A DNA stretch of 64,000 nt from an uncultured Pelagibacteraceae bacterium (GTDB taxonomy: Bacteria; Pseudomonadota; Alphaproteobacteria; Pelagibacterales; Pelagibacteraceae), in NCBI GenBank assembly GCA_902594335.1, contig CACJLY010000001.1:62001-126000 (forward strand). Reading direction: 5' to 3'. A program made the translations under genes and the position numbers. The notes beneath the pieces are model-generated. The model was given only the letters and a program-made list of their open reading frames with translations. It ran no database searches and was not told the origin of the DNA. Positions 39,043 to 49,648 of this stretch are shown here, in pieces (within the stretch, counting starts at the first letter, position 1; every line of letters begins with the position of its first letter).

Positions 39043-40802
39043 TTTTTTTTTTTAAAATTTTTTCGTTTTTTAAATTTTTTTCTTTTAAAATTTGATTTTT
39101 TATCATTAGTTGACTCTAGATTTTTTTCAGCTTTTGGTTCGACAATTTTTTGTATAAGCTCAATTTTTTCAACTTTCTCTAATATTTTGCCTGATTTTGA
39201 TTTAAACTCTAAAATGTAATCTTGAAAACCTAATCCTTCATTAATCATCAGGTTAATTTTGATCTTATTTTTCTTCTTAAAAAAATTTAAATCCTCGGTA
39301 AAATACTCTTTGATATAACTAAGAATTTTATCATTGATATTGACATCTACTATTTTTGCACTTGTTTCAAATATTTTTATTTCAATTAATTTAATTACTT
39401 TTAAGGCTAAAGTTTCGTTAGTTAATTTAATGGCCCATTTTATATTACTTTCTCTTAATCTTTGTCTTGACATCTCAAGTAACCCAAAATTACTAATTCT
39501 TCCTATTTGAATTCTTGCTCTGTCATTTCTACATCTTTCTTTCAATCTTCTTTCTACTTGTTTACGGTTATTAAAACTAAGCATATCTATAAAATCAATT
39601 ATTATTAAACCAGATAAATCTCTGATTTTAATTTGTCTAGCAATCTCCTCGGCTGCTTCAAGGTTAGTATCCAATGCAGTGCTTTCAACATTTTTTTGTT
39701 TTATTGACTTACCAGAATTAATGTCTATTGAGACCAAAGCCTCAGTTGGATTTATAACAAGATAGCCACCTGAACTAAGTTTTACCTCTGATTTAAAAAT
39801 TTCATAAAGTTTTTTCTCTATATTTTCTTTAAAGAATAATGGAATTTTTTCTCTAAATTTTTTTACTTTTTTTAATTGTTTTGGCATCATAAGTTTCATG
39901 TAATTTTTAGCCTTTTGATACCCCTCGTTACCCTCGACTATAATGCTCAGCGTTTCATCATCATACATATCTCTTATACTTCTTTTGATAATATCACTTT
40001 CCTGGTGAATTAATGATGGAGCAATTGAATTTAACGCACTATCTTTAATTGAGTTCCATACAGTAATTAAACTCTTAAGATCACCATCTATCTCATTTTT
40101 AGTTTTATTCGATCCAGCGGTTCTAACTATAATTCCCATCTCTTTTGGTATCTCAATTTCATTTAAAATTTTTCTTATCTTTTTTCTATCACTTGGATTA
40201 AATATTTTTCTTGAAATACCTCCACCTTTAGCTGTATTAGGCATTAGAACAATATATTTTCCTGCAACACTAATAAATGTACTAAGTGCTGCACCTTTAA
40301 AACCTCTTTCATCTTTTAAAACTTGTACTAATATTACTTGGTTCGGTTTTATTACCTCTTGAATTTTATATCTCTTTGAAGGAAATTTTTTATTGGTTTT
40401 AGCTTCTTTATTTTCATCCTCTAGTTTCTCAACTGGATCATTTATTTTTATTTCTTCATTGCCATCTAAAATTTGGTTTTCGTTGTTTTCACTTTCTTTG
40501 GATAACTCCTCTCTTACTTTTTTCTCCTCCTCTTTAATTTTTTCTAAATCACTCTGAGGTAGTTGATAATAATCAGATTGAATATCATTAAATGATAAAA
40601 ACCCATGTCTTTCTCTTCCAAAGTCAACAAATGCTGCCTGAAGCGATGGTTCTACTCTACTTACTTTTCCTAAATAAATATTATTTTTTATTAAAGTATT
40701 GTTTACACTTTCATATTCATAGTCTTCAATATGATTATTTTTTTTGAGAACAACTCTAGTTTCATTTGGATGCGATGCATCGATGTATAAATTTTTGGAC
40801 AT
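39039..40802 (-). CDS. rng: Ribonuclease E/G
   Basis: LYIDASHPNETRVV, NIYLGKVSRVEPSLQAAFVDFGRERHGFL, IDFIDMLSFNNRKQVERRLKE; charged insert in the S1 region and Lys-rich C-terminal tail. Confidence 0.88.
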   Translation of the reverse strand: MSKNLYIDASHPNETRVVLKKNNHIEDYEYESVNNTLIKNNIYLGKVSRVEPSLQAAFVDFGRERHGFLSFNDIQSDYYQLPQSDLEKIKEEEKKVREELSKESENNENQILDGNEEIKINDPVEKLEDENKEAKTNKKFPSKRYKIQEVIKPNQVILVQVLKDERGFKGAALSTFISVAGKYIVLMPNTAKGGGISRKIFNPSDRKKIRKILNEIEIPKEMGIIVRTAGSNKTKNEIDGDLKSLITVWNSIKDSALNSIAPSLIHQESDIIKRSIRDMYDDETLSIIVEGNEGYQKAKNYMKLMMPKQLKKVKKFREKIPLFFKENIEKKLYEIFKSEVKLSSGGYLVINPTEALVSIDINSGKSIKQKNVESTALDTNLEAAEEIARQIKIRDLSGLIIIDFIDMLSFNNRKQVERRLKERCRNDRARIQIGRISNFGLLEMSRQRLRESNIKWAIKLTNETLALKVIKLIEIKIFETSAKIVDVNINDKILSYIKEYFTEDLNFFKKKNKIKINLMINEGLGFQDYILEFKSKSGKILEKVEKIELIQKIVEPKAEKNLESTNDKKSNFKRKKFKKRKNFKKKN

Positions 40803-40886
40803 AAATTTTGATTTAATTTCATTATATTAGTTTTATAAAATTCGGTGCCATAACTTTAACAAATTCAAACAATAATTTAAACTAAA

Positions 40887-43226
40887 ATGAGTAAAATAAT
40901 AAAAAAATTCCTGGTAGTTTTAACACTATTTTCCTTAGTAGGATTTATATCAATCTTCTCAGTCTTGTGGACTTATTCAAATAAGTTACCAGATTACACT
41001 TTTTTAAAAAATTACAAACCTCCAGTATCCAGTAAAGTATACTCTGGAAATGGAGTCTTAATCAGTGATTTTTCTTCTGAAAAAAGAATATTTGTTCCTT
41101 ACAATGCAATTCCTCAAAAAATAATCAATTCGTTTTTATCGTCAGAAGATAAAAATTTTTTTAAACACCCAGGAGTTGATGCCAAAGGTGTAATTAGAGC
41201 AATTAAAAATAATATTTTTAATTTATTACGATCAAACAGACTTGAAGGAGCTTCCACTATTACTCAACAGGTGGCAAAAAATTTTCTTTTATCAAATGAA
41301 GTAAGTTTAGATAGAAAAATAAAAGAAGCTATTTTAGCTTTTAGAATTGAAAGAGCTTTATCTAAAGAGAGAATATTAGAACTTTATTTGAACCAAATTT
41401 ATTTAGGTGAGGGTTCTTACGGTATAGCATCTGCTAGCCTAAGATATTTTGATAAACCAATTAGAGAATTAAATTATTCTGAATCTGCTTTACTTGCGTC
41501 ATTACCTAAAGCGCCTAGCAAGTATAACCCATATAGAAATAAAGAATTAGCAAAGTATAGAAGAGATTTAGTAATTAAAAATCTCTATGAGAATAATTAT
41601 ATTTCTAAAGAAAAGTATGAAAAATTAATTAATTCAGAAATTATTTTAAAAAAGAGAAAAAGAATTTTTTTAGAAGATACAAGATATTTTGTAGAAGATA
41701 TAAGAAAAAAAGTAATTCAGAATTATGGATATGATAAAGTTCACAAACAGGGATTTAATATAAAAAGCCCAATTAATTTAGAGCTTCAGAATTTAGCCTC
41801 AGGATCATTAAGAAAAGGATTAATTGAATTTGATAAGAGAAAAGGATGGCGGGGACCTTTAGATAATAGGAATGATAAAGATTGGAATAAAAATTTAGAT
41901 AAGTTTAATTTAGAAAAAACAATAGGTTGGGAAATAGCAATTGTAAAAAGAATAGACAAATTCGAGACCGTAATTAAGACGTCAAATAATGAAAATGGTA
42001 TTATAAGCTATGAAGATATAAATTGGACAAGGAAAAATTTTGAGCAAATATTTAAAATTAATGATCTAATTTATGTAGAAAAAATTACTGATGGAATATT
42101 TAGTTTAAGACAGTTACCAAACGTAAATGGTGGAATTGTTGTTATGGATCCATACAGTGGAAGAGTATTAGCGATGTCAGGGGGTTTTAGTTTTAAAAAA
42201 AGTGAATTTAATAGAGTGTCACAAGCAAAGAGACAGCCTGGATCTGCTTTTAAACCTTTCATATATGCTCTTGCATTAGAAAATAACTATACTCCATCAT
42301 CTCTAATCCTAGATGCTCCCATTGTTCTTGATCAAGGACAAGATCTTAAAATGTGGAAACCTGAAAATTATGGAAAAAAATTTTATGGTCTTTCTACCTT
42401 AAGAACTGGAGTCGAGAAGTCTAGAAACTTGATGACGGTGAGGATTTCACAAGAATTGGGAATAGACAAGATTATAAACTTTTCAAAAAAACTTAATATC
42501 TATGATAATCCTGATGAACTATTATCAGTCTCACTAGGATCGGCAGAAACTACATTAATTAATATTACGACTGCTTACTGTTCATTTGTAAATGGTGGAA
42601 AATTGGTAACACCAATCATAATTGATAGAATTCAGGATAGCGAGGGAAATACAATTTTTAATAACGAAAAAAGATTTTGTGAAAATTGTGATGTAATTTC
42701 ATTTGAGGGAAATAGTATACCGATAATAAAAAGTAACTTTAAGCAAATCTTTTCTCCACAAACTGCATATCAGATGACTTCAATATTAGAGGGAGCTATT
42801 CAAAGAGGTACTGGAAAAAGACTGCGTGATTTAAATTTACAACTTGCAGGAAAAACAGGAACAACTAATAAAAATACCGATACCTGGTTTATCGGATTTA
42901 CATCTAATCTAGTTGTTGGAGTTTATGTTGGGCATGATAATCCAAAAAGATTGGGAAAATATGAAACAGGTTCTAAAACAGCATTACCAATATTTAAAGA
43001 GTTCATAAAAAATGCAGTAAACAATTATGAGGCCAGACCTTTCAAAATTGCCAAAGGTATTAAAATGATGGTAATTGATGCTGATACCGGAAAAAAAGCT
43101 GATTTTGGGTCAAAAAAAACTATCATTGAGTCTTTTAAGAAAGAAAAAATTGAAAATCAGATATTTATTAGTAATGATAAATATAATTCTGATAATTTAA
43201 AAAAAAATATTTTAAAATTTTATTAA
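40887..43226 (+). CDS. mrcA: Penicillin-binding protein 1A
   Basis: SSEDKNFFKHPGVD, EGASTITQQVAKNF, KRQPGSAFKPFIYALAL, GKTGTTN. Confidence 0.95.
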   Translation: MSKIIKKFLVVLTLFSLVGFISIFSVLWTYSNKLPDYTFLKNYKPPVSSKVYSGNGVLISDFSSEKRIFVPYNAIPQKIINSFLSSEDKNFFKHPGVDAKGVIRAIKNNIFNLLRSNRLEGASTITQQVAKNFLLSNEVSLDRKIKEAILAFRIERALSKERILELYLNQIYLGEGSYGIASASLRYFDKPIRELNYSESALLASLPKAPSKYNPYRNKELAKYRRDLVIKNLYENNYISKEKYEKLINSEIILKKRKRIFLEDTRYFVEDIRKKVIQNYGYDKVHKQGFNIKSPINLELQNLASGSLRKGLIEFDKRKGWRGPLDNRNDKDWNKNLDKFNLEKTIGWEIAIVKRIDKFETVIKTSNNENGIISYEDINWTRKNFEQIFKINDLIYVEKITDGIFSLRQLPNVNGGIVVMDPYSGRVLAMSGGFSFKKSEFNRVSQAKRQPGSAFKPFIYALALENNYTPSSLILDAPIVLDQGQDLKMWKPENYGKKFYGLSTLRTGVEKSRNLMTVRISQELGIDKIINFSKKLNIYDNPDELLSVSLGSAETTLINITTAYCSFVNGGKLVTPIIIDRIQDSEGNTIFNNEKRFCENCDVISFEGNSIPIIKSNFKQIFSPQTAYQMTSILEGAIQRGTGKRLRDLNLQLAGKTGTTNKNTDTWFIGFTSNLVVGVYVGHDNPKRLGKYETGSKTALPIFKEFIKNAVNNYEARPFKIAKGIKMMVIDADTGKKADFGSKKTIIESFKKEKIENQIFISNDKYNSDNLKKNILKFY

Positions 43227-44324
43227 TGGAACAAGAAATCGAAAAATTTAAATCTGAAGTTGTTAAAATCAATCAAAGAATCAAGGAGTTTCTTTGAAAC
43301 GCAAAAAATTGAGTCAAAAAGAAACAAACTTAACAATCTTATAGAAGACCCAAAATTTTGGGATGATAGAAAAAAAGCTGAAAAAATATTAAAAGAAAAA
43401 AAGGGTTATGATAGTTTATTAACTTCTCACAAACAGTCTGAGGACGAGATTAATGAATTATACGATATTTTCAAATTGGCAAATGATGAAAATGACAAAC
43501 AACTCATTAAAGAGTCACTAGATAAATTTGCTAACTTAAAAACAGAATTTAAAAAACTAGAAATTAAATGTTTCTTATCTAATGAAAATGACACATTGGA
43601 TAGTTATTTAGAATTTCATGCAGGTGCTGGCGGCACAGAAAGTCAAGATTGGGCTGAAATGCTTAGAAGAATGTACATGAAATGGGCAGCTGATCGAAGT
43701 CATAAAGTAGAATTAATTAGTGAACACAAGGGTGATGAAGCAGGTATAAAATCATCTGTAATTAAAATTTCTGGAGAATATATATATGGTTTTTTAAAAT
43801 CGGAATCTGGCATTCATCGTTTAGTAAGAATATCGCCTTTTGACTCAGGAGCTAGGAGACATACGAGCTTCGCGAGCGTTTGGGTTTTTCCAGTAATTAG
43901 TGAAGATATAGATATCGAAATATTAGAAAAAGATTTAAGAATAGATACTTACAGATCAAGCGGAGCAGGAGGACAACATGTTAACACAACTGATAGTGCT
44001 GTAAGAATAACACACCTTCCTAGTAAAATTGTTGTTCAATGTCAAAATGAAAGATCTCAACACAAGAATAAGGAGACTTGTATGAATATGCTTAAAGCAA
44101 GGCTATATGAGCATGAAATTCAAAAAAGAAAGAAAGAGAGCGAAAATATTGAGAGTTCTAAGTCAGAAATTGGCTGGGGTCATCAAATAAGATCATATGT
44201 TTTACACCCTTATAGAATGGTTAAAGATAACAGAACAAATTATGAAAACTCAAATCCTGATAAAGTTTTGGATGGTGAAATTGATGATTTTTTAGAAAAC
44301 TCTTTATATAAAATAAATGCGTAA
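43226..44324 (+). CDS. prfB: Peptide chain release factor 2, expressed by +1 programmed frameshift: join(43226..43294,43296..44324)
   Basis: Frame 0 MEQEIEKFKSEVVKINQRIKEFL then TGA at 43295-43297; +1 frame continues ETQKIESKRNKLNNLIEDPKFWDD...; AGAGGTESQDWAEM, SSGAGGQHVNTTDSAVRI GGQ domain. Confidence 0.93.
43283..43297 (+). other. prfB programmed +1 frameshift site (AAGGAG TTT CTT TGA)
   Basis: SD-like AAGGAG spaced one codon from CTT-TGA, same layout as the E. coli AGGGGG TAT CTT TGA site. Confidence 0.9.
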
Positions 44325-47283
44325 AATAATATTAATTATAACTTCAGCAACTTTAACAATTTTATTAGTTTCTATAATTTATTTAAGCAATTATGGAATT
44401 AAAACTAATAATTTTAATACTTTCATAAATAAAAAGGTTAAAGATTATAATTCTAACTTAACTCTTAAACTTGAAGATGTTTTTATAAAGCTAAATCTAA
44501 CTCAAGCTTCAATAAATATAAACACAGAAAATGCAATTTTGCTTTCTGACAGTAACTCTTTAAAAATTTTAAATATAGATATTAATTTAAATGCCCTTAA
44601 GTTTATTAAAAAAGAAAACTCAATTAAAAATATAAAAATAGAAACTTCAGAAAATTCTATAAAAAATTTTACCTCATTGTTAAATTCAATAGATTACGAT
44701 TTTTCAAGATTTATACTTTATAGCCAGATAAAAAAAGGACTGATTAAATTTAAAATAAATACTGAATTCAATTTCATTGAAGACAAAATTGACTCTTATA
44801 CGATCTCTGGAAATATTAAAGATGCAAAATTTAATTTAGTTGGCAATAGTAGCCTTGATAATATTAATTTTAATTTTGAAGCAAAAGATAAACTAACAAA
44901 AATTTCTAATCTAAATTTTAGATATCAGGATTTGAATTTGTTATCAAAAAGTATTGAAATTACAAATGAACAATCAGGGATATATTATATCAATGGAGAT
45001 ATTGAAAATGATAAAGCACCGATAAACCCAAATATAATATTTAATTTGGCAAACATTAAACAAGATTTTTTATCTAATGTAGATATTCCACTTAAAAGTA
45101 AAAATCTTTTTTCATTTAGTCTTAAAAAATACAAATTAAAAAATTTAAAAATTGATTCTGTTATAAATTTTGATGAAGTATATTTTAGTAATGAGTTTCA
45201 AAATTTAATTTTTCTCAAAAAAGGTACAATTAATTCTAATTACCAAAATAACGAATTTAATGCAGATTTAGTCTCAAATTTTGCTTTTTCTGATAACTTG
45301 AAATTAAGTAATGATCATAAAAATAATAATTTAGAATTAAATTTAAAGAGTAAAAAAAATCAAAATATCACGATAAATGGAAATATTATAAATAAAAAAA
45401 CATTTGTAGATCCTAAAATTTTTTTAAATCTTTTTGAATTAGATCCCAATCTACTATCTGAGGGAAATGTAAATATCGAAACAGATAATAAATTTACATT
45501 TGAAGTTCAAAATAGTAAATTAAAAAATTTCCTTCTAAACTCAACAATTGATTTAGATCAATTACAATTTAATAAAAAAATCCAAGATATTTTATATTTA
45601 AAGAATATTAAAACTAAATTAACTTTTGGAGACAAACTATTAAAATTAGACTTAAAAAGTAATTACGCATTGTTGGATGAAAATAATAGTGAGTCAGATG
45701 ATAATATTATCAATTTAAAATTAAACAAGAGTGATCCTAAATTTTCAAATGTGGAAATCCTTTTAAAAGGTAAAAATAATAAGATAAATACAAAGAAGTT
45801 GAAAAAATATTTTTATTTTCAAGAAGACTTTGTAAGAAATCAAAACATAAAACTAGACACTAATTCTTTAATTCATTTTTCTATTGATGATAAATTAAAC
45901 ATAGAAAAGCTTGCTATAAAATCTGATTTAATTTTAGATAATTTAAATATTAATTATAAATCAAATTTTATAAAAAAATACGTAGAAAATTATGAAAATA
46001 AACTAGTTATTAAGAAACCAAACATATCACTGGATTATTCAAAAGATATAATTAATTTAAAATTAGATGGAAAATATTCATTAAAAAATCAAACAGATAA
46101 TTTTTTTATTAAATTTAAAGGTAATAAAAATAATTTTGAACTATATTCTTTATTTAATTTAGACAATTGTGCTTTGAATATAACTGATACTAATTATATA
46201 AAAAAAAATGGTATAACTTCCAAACTAGAAATTTTAATAAAAAAATCAAAAAATAGTTTAAACTTAGAAAAAATAAACTTTACTGAAAATAAAAACTTTA
46301 TTTCATTTAAAAATCTAAATATCTCAAATGATTTTAAAATAAAGAGTGTAGATGAAATTGACGTAAATTATTCAAACAATAAAGAGATTTTAAATAATTT
46401 TAAAATTAAAAAAAAATTTGATAATTACGATTTGATTGGATACCAATTTGATGGAGAAGAGTTACTTGAAACATTATTGAAGAATAATAAAAAAAATAAA
46501 TTTTCCAGTTTTTTTGATAATATTAATACCTCAGTAATATTAAGTCTTAATAAAATATATTTAGAAAAAAATTCATATCTTGAAAAAATTGATGGAAAGT
46601 TTGATATAAAGGATAATAAGTTATTTTTAGCTAAAGTTAATGCTATTTTAGAAAACGAAAAAAAATTCTCTTATTCTTACAGAACAACGATTAAAAATGA
46701 AAAAATTACAAACATATTCATTGAAAAACCAAAACCATTTGTAAATAACTTCAAGTTTATTAAAGGTTTTGAAGAAGGTGAATTAAAATTAAATTCAACG
46801 AAAATTGAAAATAACTCAAGATCAAATCTCAAAATTACTAATTTTAAAGTTAAAGAAGTTCCGGTATTGGCAAAAATACTAACGCTTGCATCATTGCAGG
46901 GAATTGCAGATCTTTTGACTGGGGAAGGAATAAGATTTGATGAGTTTGAAATGGATTTTAAGTCAAAAAATAATCTAACAGAAATTGATGAGATGTATGC
47001 AATTGGTCCCGCCATCTCAATAATGATGGAGGGGTATATTGAAAAAGATAGATTAACAAGTTTAAGAGGAACTTTAGTACCGGCAACAACAGTAAATAAA
47101 TCAATAGCAAAAATTCCTTTATTAGGAAACATTTTAATAGGTAGCAAATCTGGTGAGGGTGTTTTTGGCGTTAGTTTTAAGATAAAGGGACCACCAAATA
47201 ATCTGAAAAGTACAGTCAATCCAATAAAAACTTTAACCCCAAGATTTATAACTAGGACTCTTGAGAAAATTAAAGGTGACTAA
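44317..47283 (+). CDS. AsmA-like/DUF3971 (YhdP-type) large envelope protein
   Basis: N-terminal TM; long beta-rich repeats; C-terminal RGTLVPATTVNKSIAKIPLLGNILIGSKSGEGVFGVSFKIKGPPNNLKSTVNPIKTLTPRFI signature. Confidence 0.8.
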   Translation: MRKIILIITSATLTILLVSIIYLSNYGIKTNNFNTFINKKVKDYNSNLTLKLEDVFIKLNLTQASININTENAILLSDSNSLKILNIDINLNALKFIKKENSIKNIKIETSENSIKNFTSLLNSIDYDFSRFILYSQIKKGLIKFKINTEFNFIEDKIDSYTISGNIKDAKFNLVGNSSLDNINFNFEAKDKLTKISNLNFRYQDLNLLSKSIEITNEQSGIYYINGDIENDKAPINPNIIFNLANIKQDFLSNVDIPLKSKNLFSFSLKKYKLKNLKIDSVINFDEVYFSNEFQNLIFLKKGTINSNYQNNEFNADLVSNFAFSDNLKLSNDHKNNNLELNLKSKKNQNITINGNIINKKTFVDPKIFLNLFELDPNLLSEGNVNIETDNKFTFEVQNSKLKNFLLNSTIDLDQLQFNKKIQDILYLKNIKTKLTFGDKLLKLDLKSNYALLDENNSESDDNIINLKLNKSDPKFSNVEILLKGKNNKINTKKLKKYFYFQEDFVRNQNIKLDTNSLIHFSIDDKLNIEKLAIKSDLILDNLNINYKSNFIKKYVENYENKLVIKKPNISLDYSKDIINLKLDGKYSLKNQTDNFFIKFKGNKNNFELYSLFNLDNCALNITDTNYIKKNGITSKLEILIKKSKNSLNLEKINFTENKNFISFKNLNISNDFKIKSVDEIDVNYSNNKEILNNFKIKKKFDNYDLIGYQFDGEELLETLLKNNKKNKFSSFFDNINTSVILSLNKIYLEKNSYLEKIDGKFDIKDNKLFLAKVNAILENEKKFSYSYRTTIKNEKITNIFIEKPKPFVNNFKFIKGFEEGELKLNSTKIENNSRSNLKITNFKVKEVPVLAKILTLASLQGIADLLTGEGIRFDEFEMDFKSKNNLTEIDEMYAIGPAISIMMEGYIEKDRLTSLRGTLVPATTVNKSIAKIPLLGNILIGSKSGEGVFGVSFKIKGPPNNLKSTVNPIKTLTPRFITRTLEKIKGD

Positions 47284-48503
47284 TTTGTAATTTTAAAGTG
47301 TTTTTTCTTTCCAATTGATAATTTTACATATCCTTTGTCTAAGAGCAAACTTTTATCAATAATAAATTTTTCATCATTTATATTCTTGTTATCTATTTTG
47401 ATAGCATTTGACTTAATCAATCTTCTTATTTCAGATTTCGAAATATCTTTATTTACAAATGAAATTACCTCAACAATATTTTTTGATAGAATATCTTGAG
47501 TAACTTTTATCCCAGGAAGATTTTCACCAGTTGAATTTTCTTGAAATATATTTTTTGCTAGATTTACAGATTTTTTTGCTTCTTTTTCTCCATGTAACAT
47601 TATCGTCGCATTATTCGCTAGCAAAATTTTCAATTCATTAATATCTTTGTGTTTTTCATTATTTATTTCATCTAAAGTCAAATCAGTAAACATTCTTAAA
47701 AACTTTAATACATCTCTATCATCAGTGTTTCGCCAAAATTGCCAATAATCATATGGTGATAACATTTCCTTATTAAGCCATACCGCCCCTTTTTCAGTTT
47801 TACCCATTTTAGTGCCAGATGCCAAAGTTATGAGCGGTGTAGTTAAACCATATACATGATTTCCAGCCTCTCTTTTAATAAGCTCTACTCCATTTACTAT
47901 ATTTCCCCACTGATCTGATCCACCAATTTGAAGGACGCAATTATTAGATTTATTAAGTTCATAAAAATCATATGCCTGTAAAATCATGTAGTTAAATTCC
48001 ATGTAACTTAATGATTGTTCTCTCTCTAGTCTTAATTTCACACTATCGAATGATAACATTTTATTTATTGTAAAATGTCTACCTATGTCTCTTAAAAATT
48101 TTATATAGTTAAGTTTACTTAACCATTTATAGTTATTAACAAAAATTGGTTTCAATTTTGGATTGTTTGTTTTAAGGAATATTTTAAAAACTTTTTTTAT
48201 ATTATTAATATTCTTCTCTATTTGTTTCTCAGAAAGTATTTTTCTAGTTTCTTCTTTTCCAGACGGATCTCCTATTCTTGTTGTTCCTCCACCCAGAAGA
48301 ACGATTGGTCTATGCCCATGTTTCTGTAAAAGTCTAAGGCACATTATTTGTAATAAACTACCAACGTGAAGACTAGGAGCTGTACTATCAAATCCAATAT
48401 ACGCGTTAACACTTTCTTTGTTCAATAAATCTAATAATTCTAATTCATTGGTACATTGATAAAAGTACCCTCTATCTTTAAATTCTTTTAAAAAATTATT
48501 CAT
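47280..48503 (-). CDS. tyrS: Tyrosyl-tRNA synthetase
   Basis: YIGFDSTAPSLHVGSLLQI, QIGGSDQWGNIVNG, GTKMGKTEKGAVWL (KMSKS-equivalent), S4 domain C-terminus. Confidence 0.96.
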   Translation of the reverse strand: MNNFLKEFKDRGYFYQCTNELELLDLLNKESVNAYIGFDSTAPSLHVGSLLQIMCLRLLQKHGHRPIVLLGGGTTRIGDPSGKEETRKILSEKQIEKNINNIKKVFKIFLKTNNPKLKPIFVNNYKWLSKLNYIKFLRDIGRHFTINKMLSFDSVKLRLEREQSLSYMEFNYMILQAYDFYELNKSNNCVLQIGGSDQWGNIVNGVELIKREAGNHVYGLTTPLITLASGTKMGKTEKGAVWLNKEMLSPYDYWQFWRNTDDRDVLKFLRMFTDLTLDEINNEKHKDINELKILLANNATIMLHGEKEAKKSVNLAKNIFQENSTGENLPGIKVTQDILSKNIVEVISFVNKDISKSEIRRLIKSNAIKIDNKNINDEKFIIDKSLLLDKGYVKLSIGKKKHFKITN

Positions 48504-48550
48504 AGGTCTATAATCTTACAATATACATATTTTAATAAAAAAAAATAAGA

Positions 48551-49645
48551 ATGGAAAAAAATTTATCTGCACTCGGGTTTATGAGTGGAACATCTGGTGA
48601 CGGTGTAGATACTTCCGTTATAAGTTCCAATGGTAAAGACATTATTAATATCAAATATAATAGATTTGATCCTTATCCGATAAGCCTCTCAAATAAAATT
48701 TATAAAGTAAAAGAAAATATTTCAGAAATGCAAGATCTACTTAAATATTCATCTGATATTGAACAATTAGAGATACAAGTTACTAATTTCCATGCTGAGA
48801 TAGCCAATAAAGTATCAAAAGAAATTGATTTTGACCTAATAGGTTTTCATGGTCACACAATTTATCATAATTCATATGAAAAAATTTCTAAACAAATTGG
48901 ACTTGGTATTGATTTATCAAATATGACTAAAAAAATTGTTGTTTATGATTTTAGACAAGAGGATATCAAAAATGGTGGAGAAGGTGCACCTTTAACACCA
49001 ATTTATCACCTTGCTCTAATAAAAGAATTATTCAATGAAAATAATGTAAAAATTCCAATTTCAATATTAAATATTGGTGGTATTGCAAACATTACCGAGA
49101 TTGATAAAGATTTTAAAATTACTAGCAGGGATATAGGTCCAGGAAATTGTTTAATTGATATGTGGGTAAGAAAAAACTCTAATAAATTATTTGATAAGAA
49201 CGGAGATTTTGCTAATAAAGGAAAGACAGACAAATTTATTTTTGACCAATTTCTAGATAATTTTTATTATAGCAAAATCAACTCTAAAAGATCACTAGAT
49301 ACAAACGATTTTGATATTACTTTTGCAAAAGGTTTGTCTTTAGAAAATGGAACAACAACAATTACAGATTTAACATCTGAACTATTGTCAAAAAAAATTG
49401 GAAACTACGATATTTGTGTCTGTGGTGGGGGTAGGAAAAATAAATTCTTAATTAATTCATTAAAAAGTAAAATTGAAAACAAAATATTTCATATTGATGA
49501 TCTAAATATTGATGGTGATTATATAGAGTCCCAAGCATTTGCTTTTCTTGCAATTAGATCTTTTTTAGGTTTGCCAATTTCATTTCCATCGACAACTAAT
49601 TGTGATAGACCTTGTACAGGAGGTGTTGTTGTAGATAATTCTTAA
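48551..49645 (+). CDS. anmK: Anhydro-N-acetylmuramic acid kinase
   Basis: GFMSGTSGDGVDTSVI, NIGGIANIT, GPGNCLIDMW, CGGGRKN. Confidence 0.94.
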   Translation: MEKNLSALGFMSGTSGDGVDTSVISSNGKDIINIKYNRFDPYPISLSNKIYKVKENISEMQDLLKYSSDIEQLEIQVTNFHAEIANKVSKEIDFDLIGFHGHTIYHNSYEKISKQIGLGIDLSNMTKKIVVYDFRQEDIKNGGEGAPLTPIYHLALIKELFNENNVKIPISILNIGGIANITEIDKDFKITSRDIGPGNCLIDMWVRKNSNKLFDKNGDFANKGKTDKFIFDQFLDNFYYSKINSKRSLDTNDFDITFAKGLSLENGTTTITDLTSELLSKKIGNYDICVCGGGRKNKFLINSLKSKIENKIFHIDDLNIDGDYIESQAFAFLAIRSFLGLPISFPSTTNCDRPCTGGVVVDNS

Positions 49646-49648
49646 AAT

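Noticed and set aside
43260-43296. ORF-track N-terminus MLKSIKESRSFF of RF2
   Set aside because: Better explained by an upstream start at 43226 plus the +1 frameshift.
46677-47219. 180-aa antisense ORF opposite the AsmA-like gene C-terminus
   Set aside because: Lies fully within a well-supported coding gene on the other strand; hydrophobic shadow translation with no family signature.
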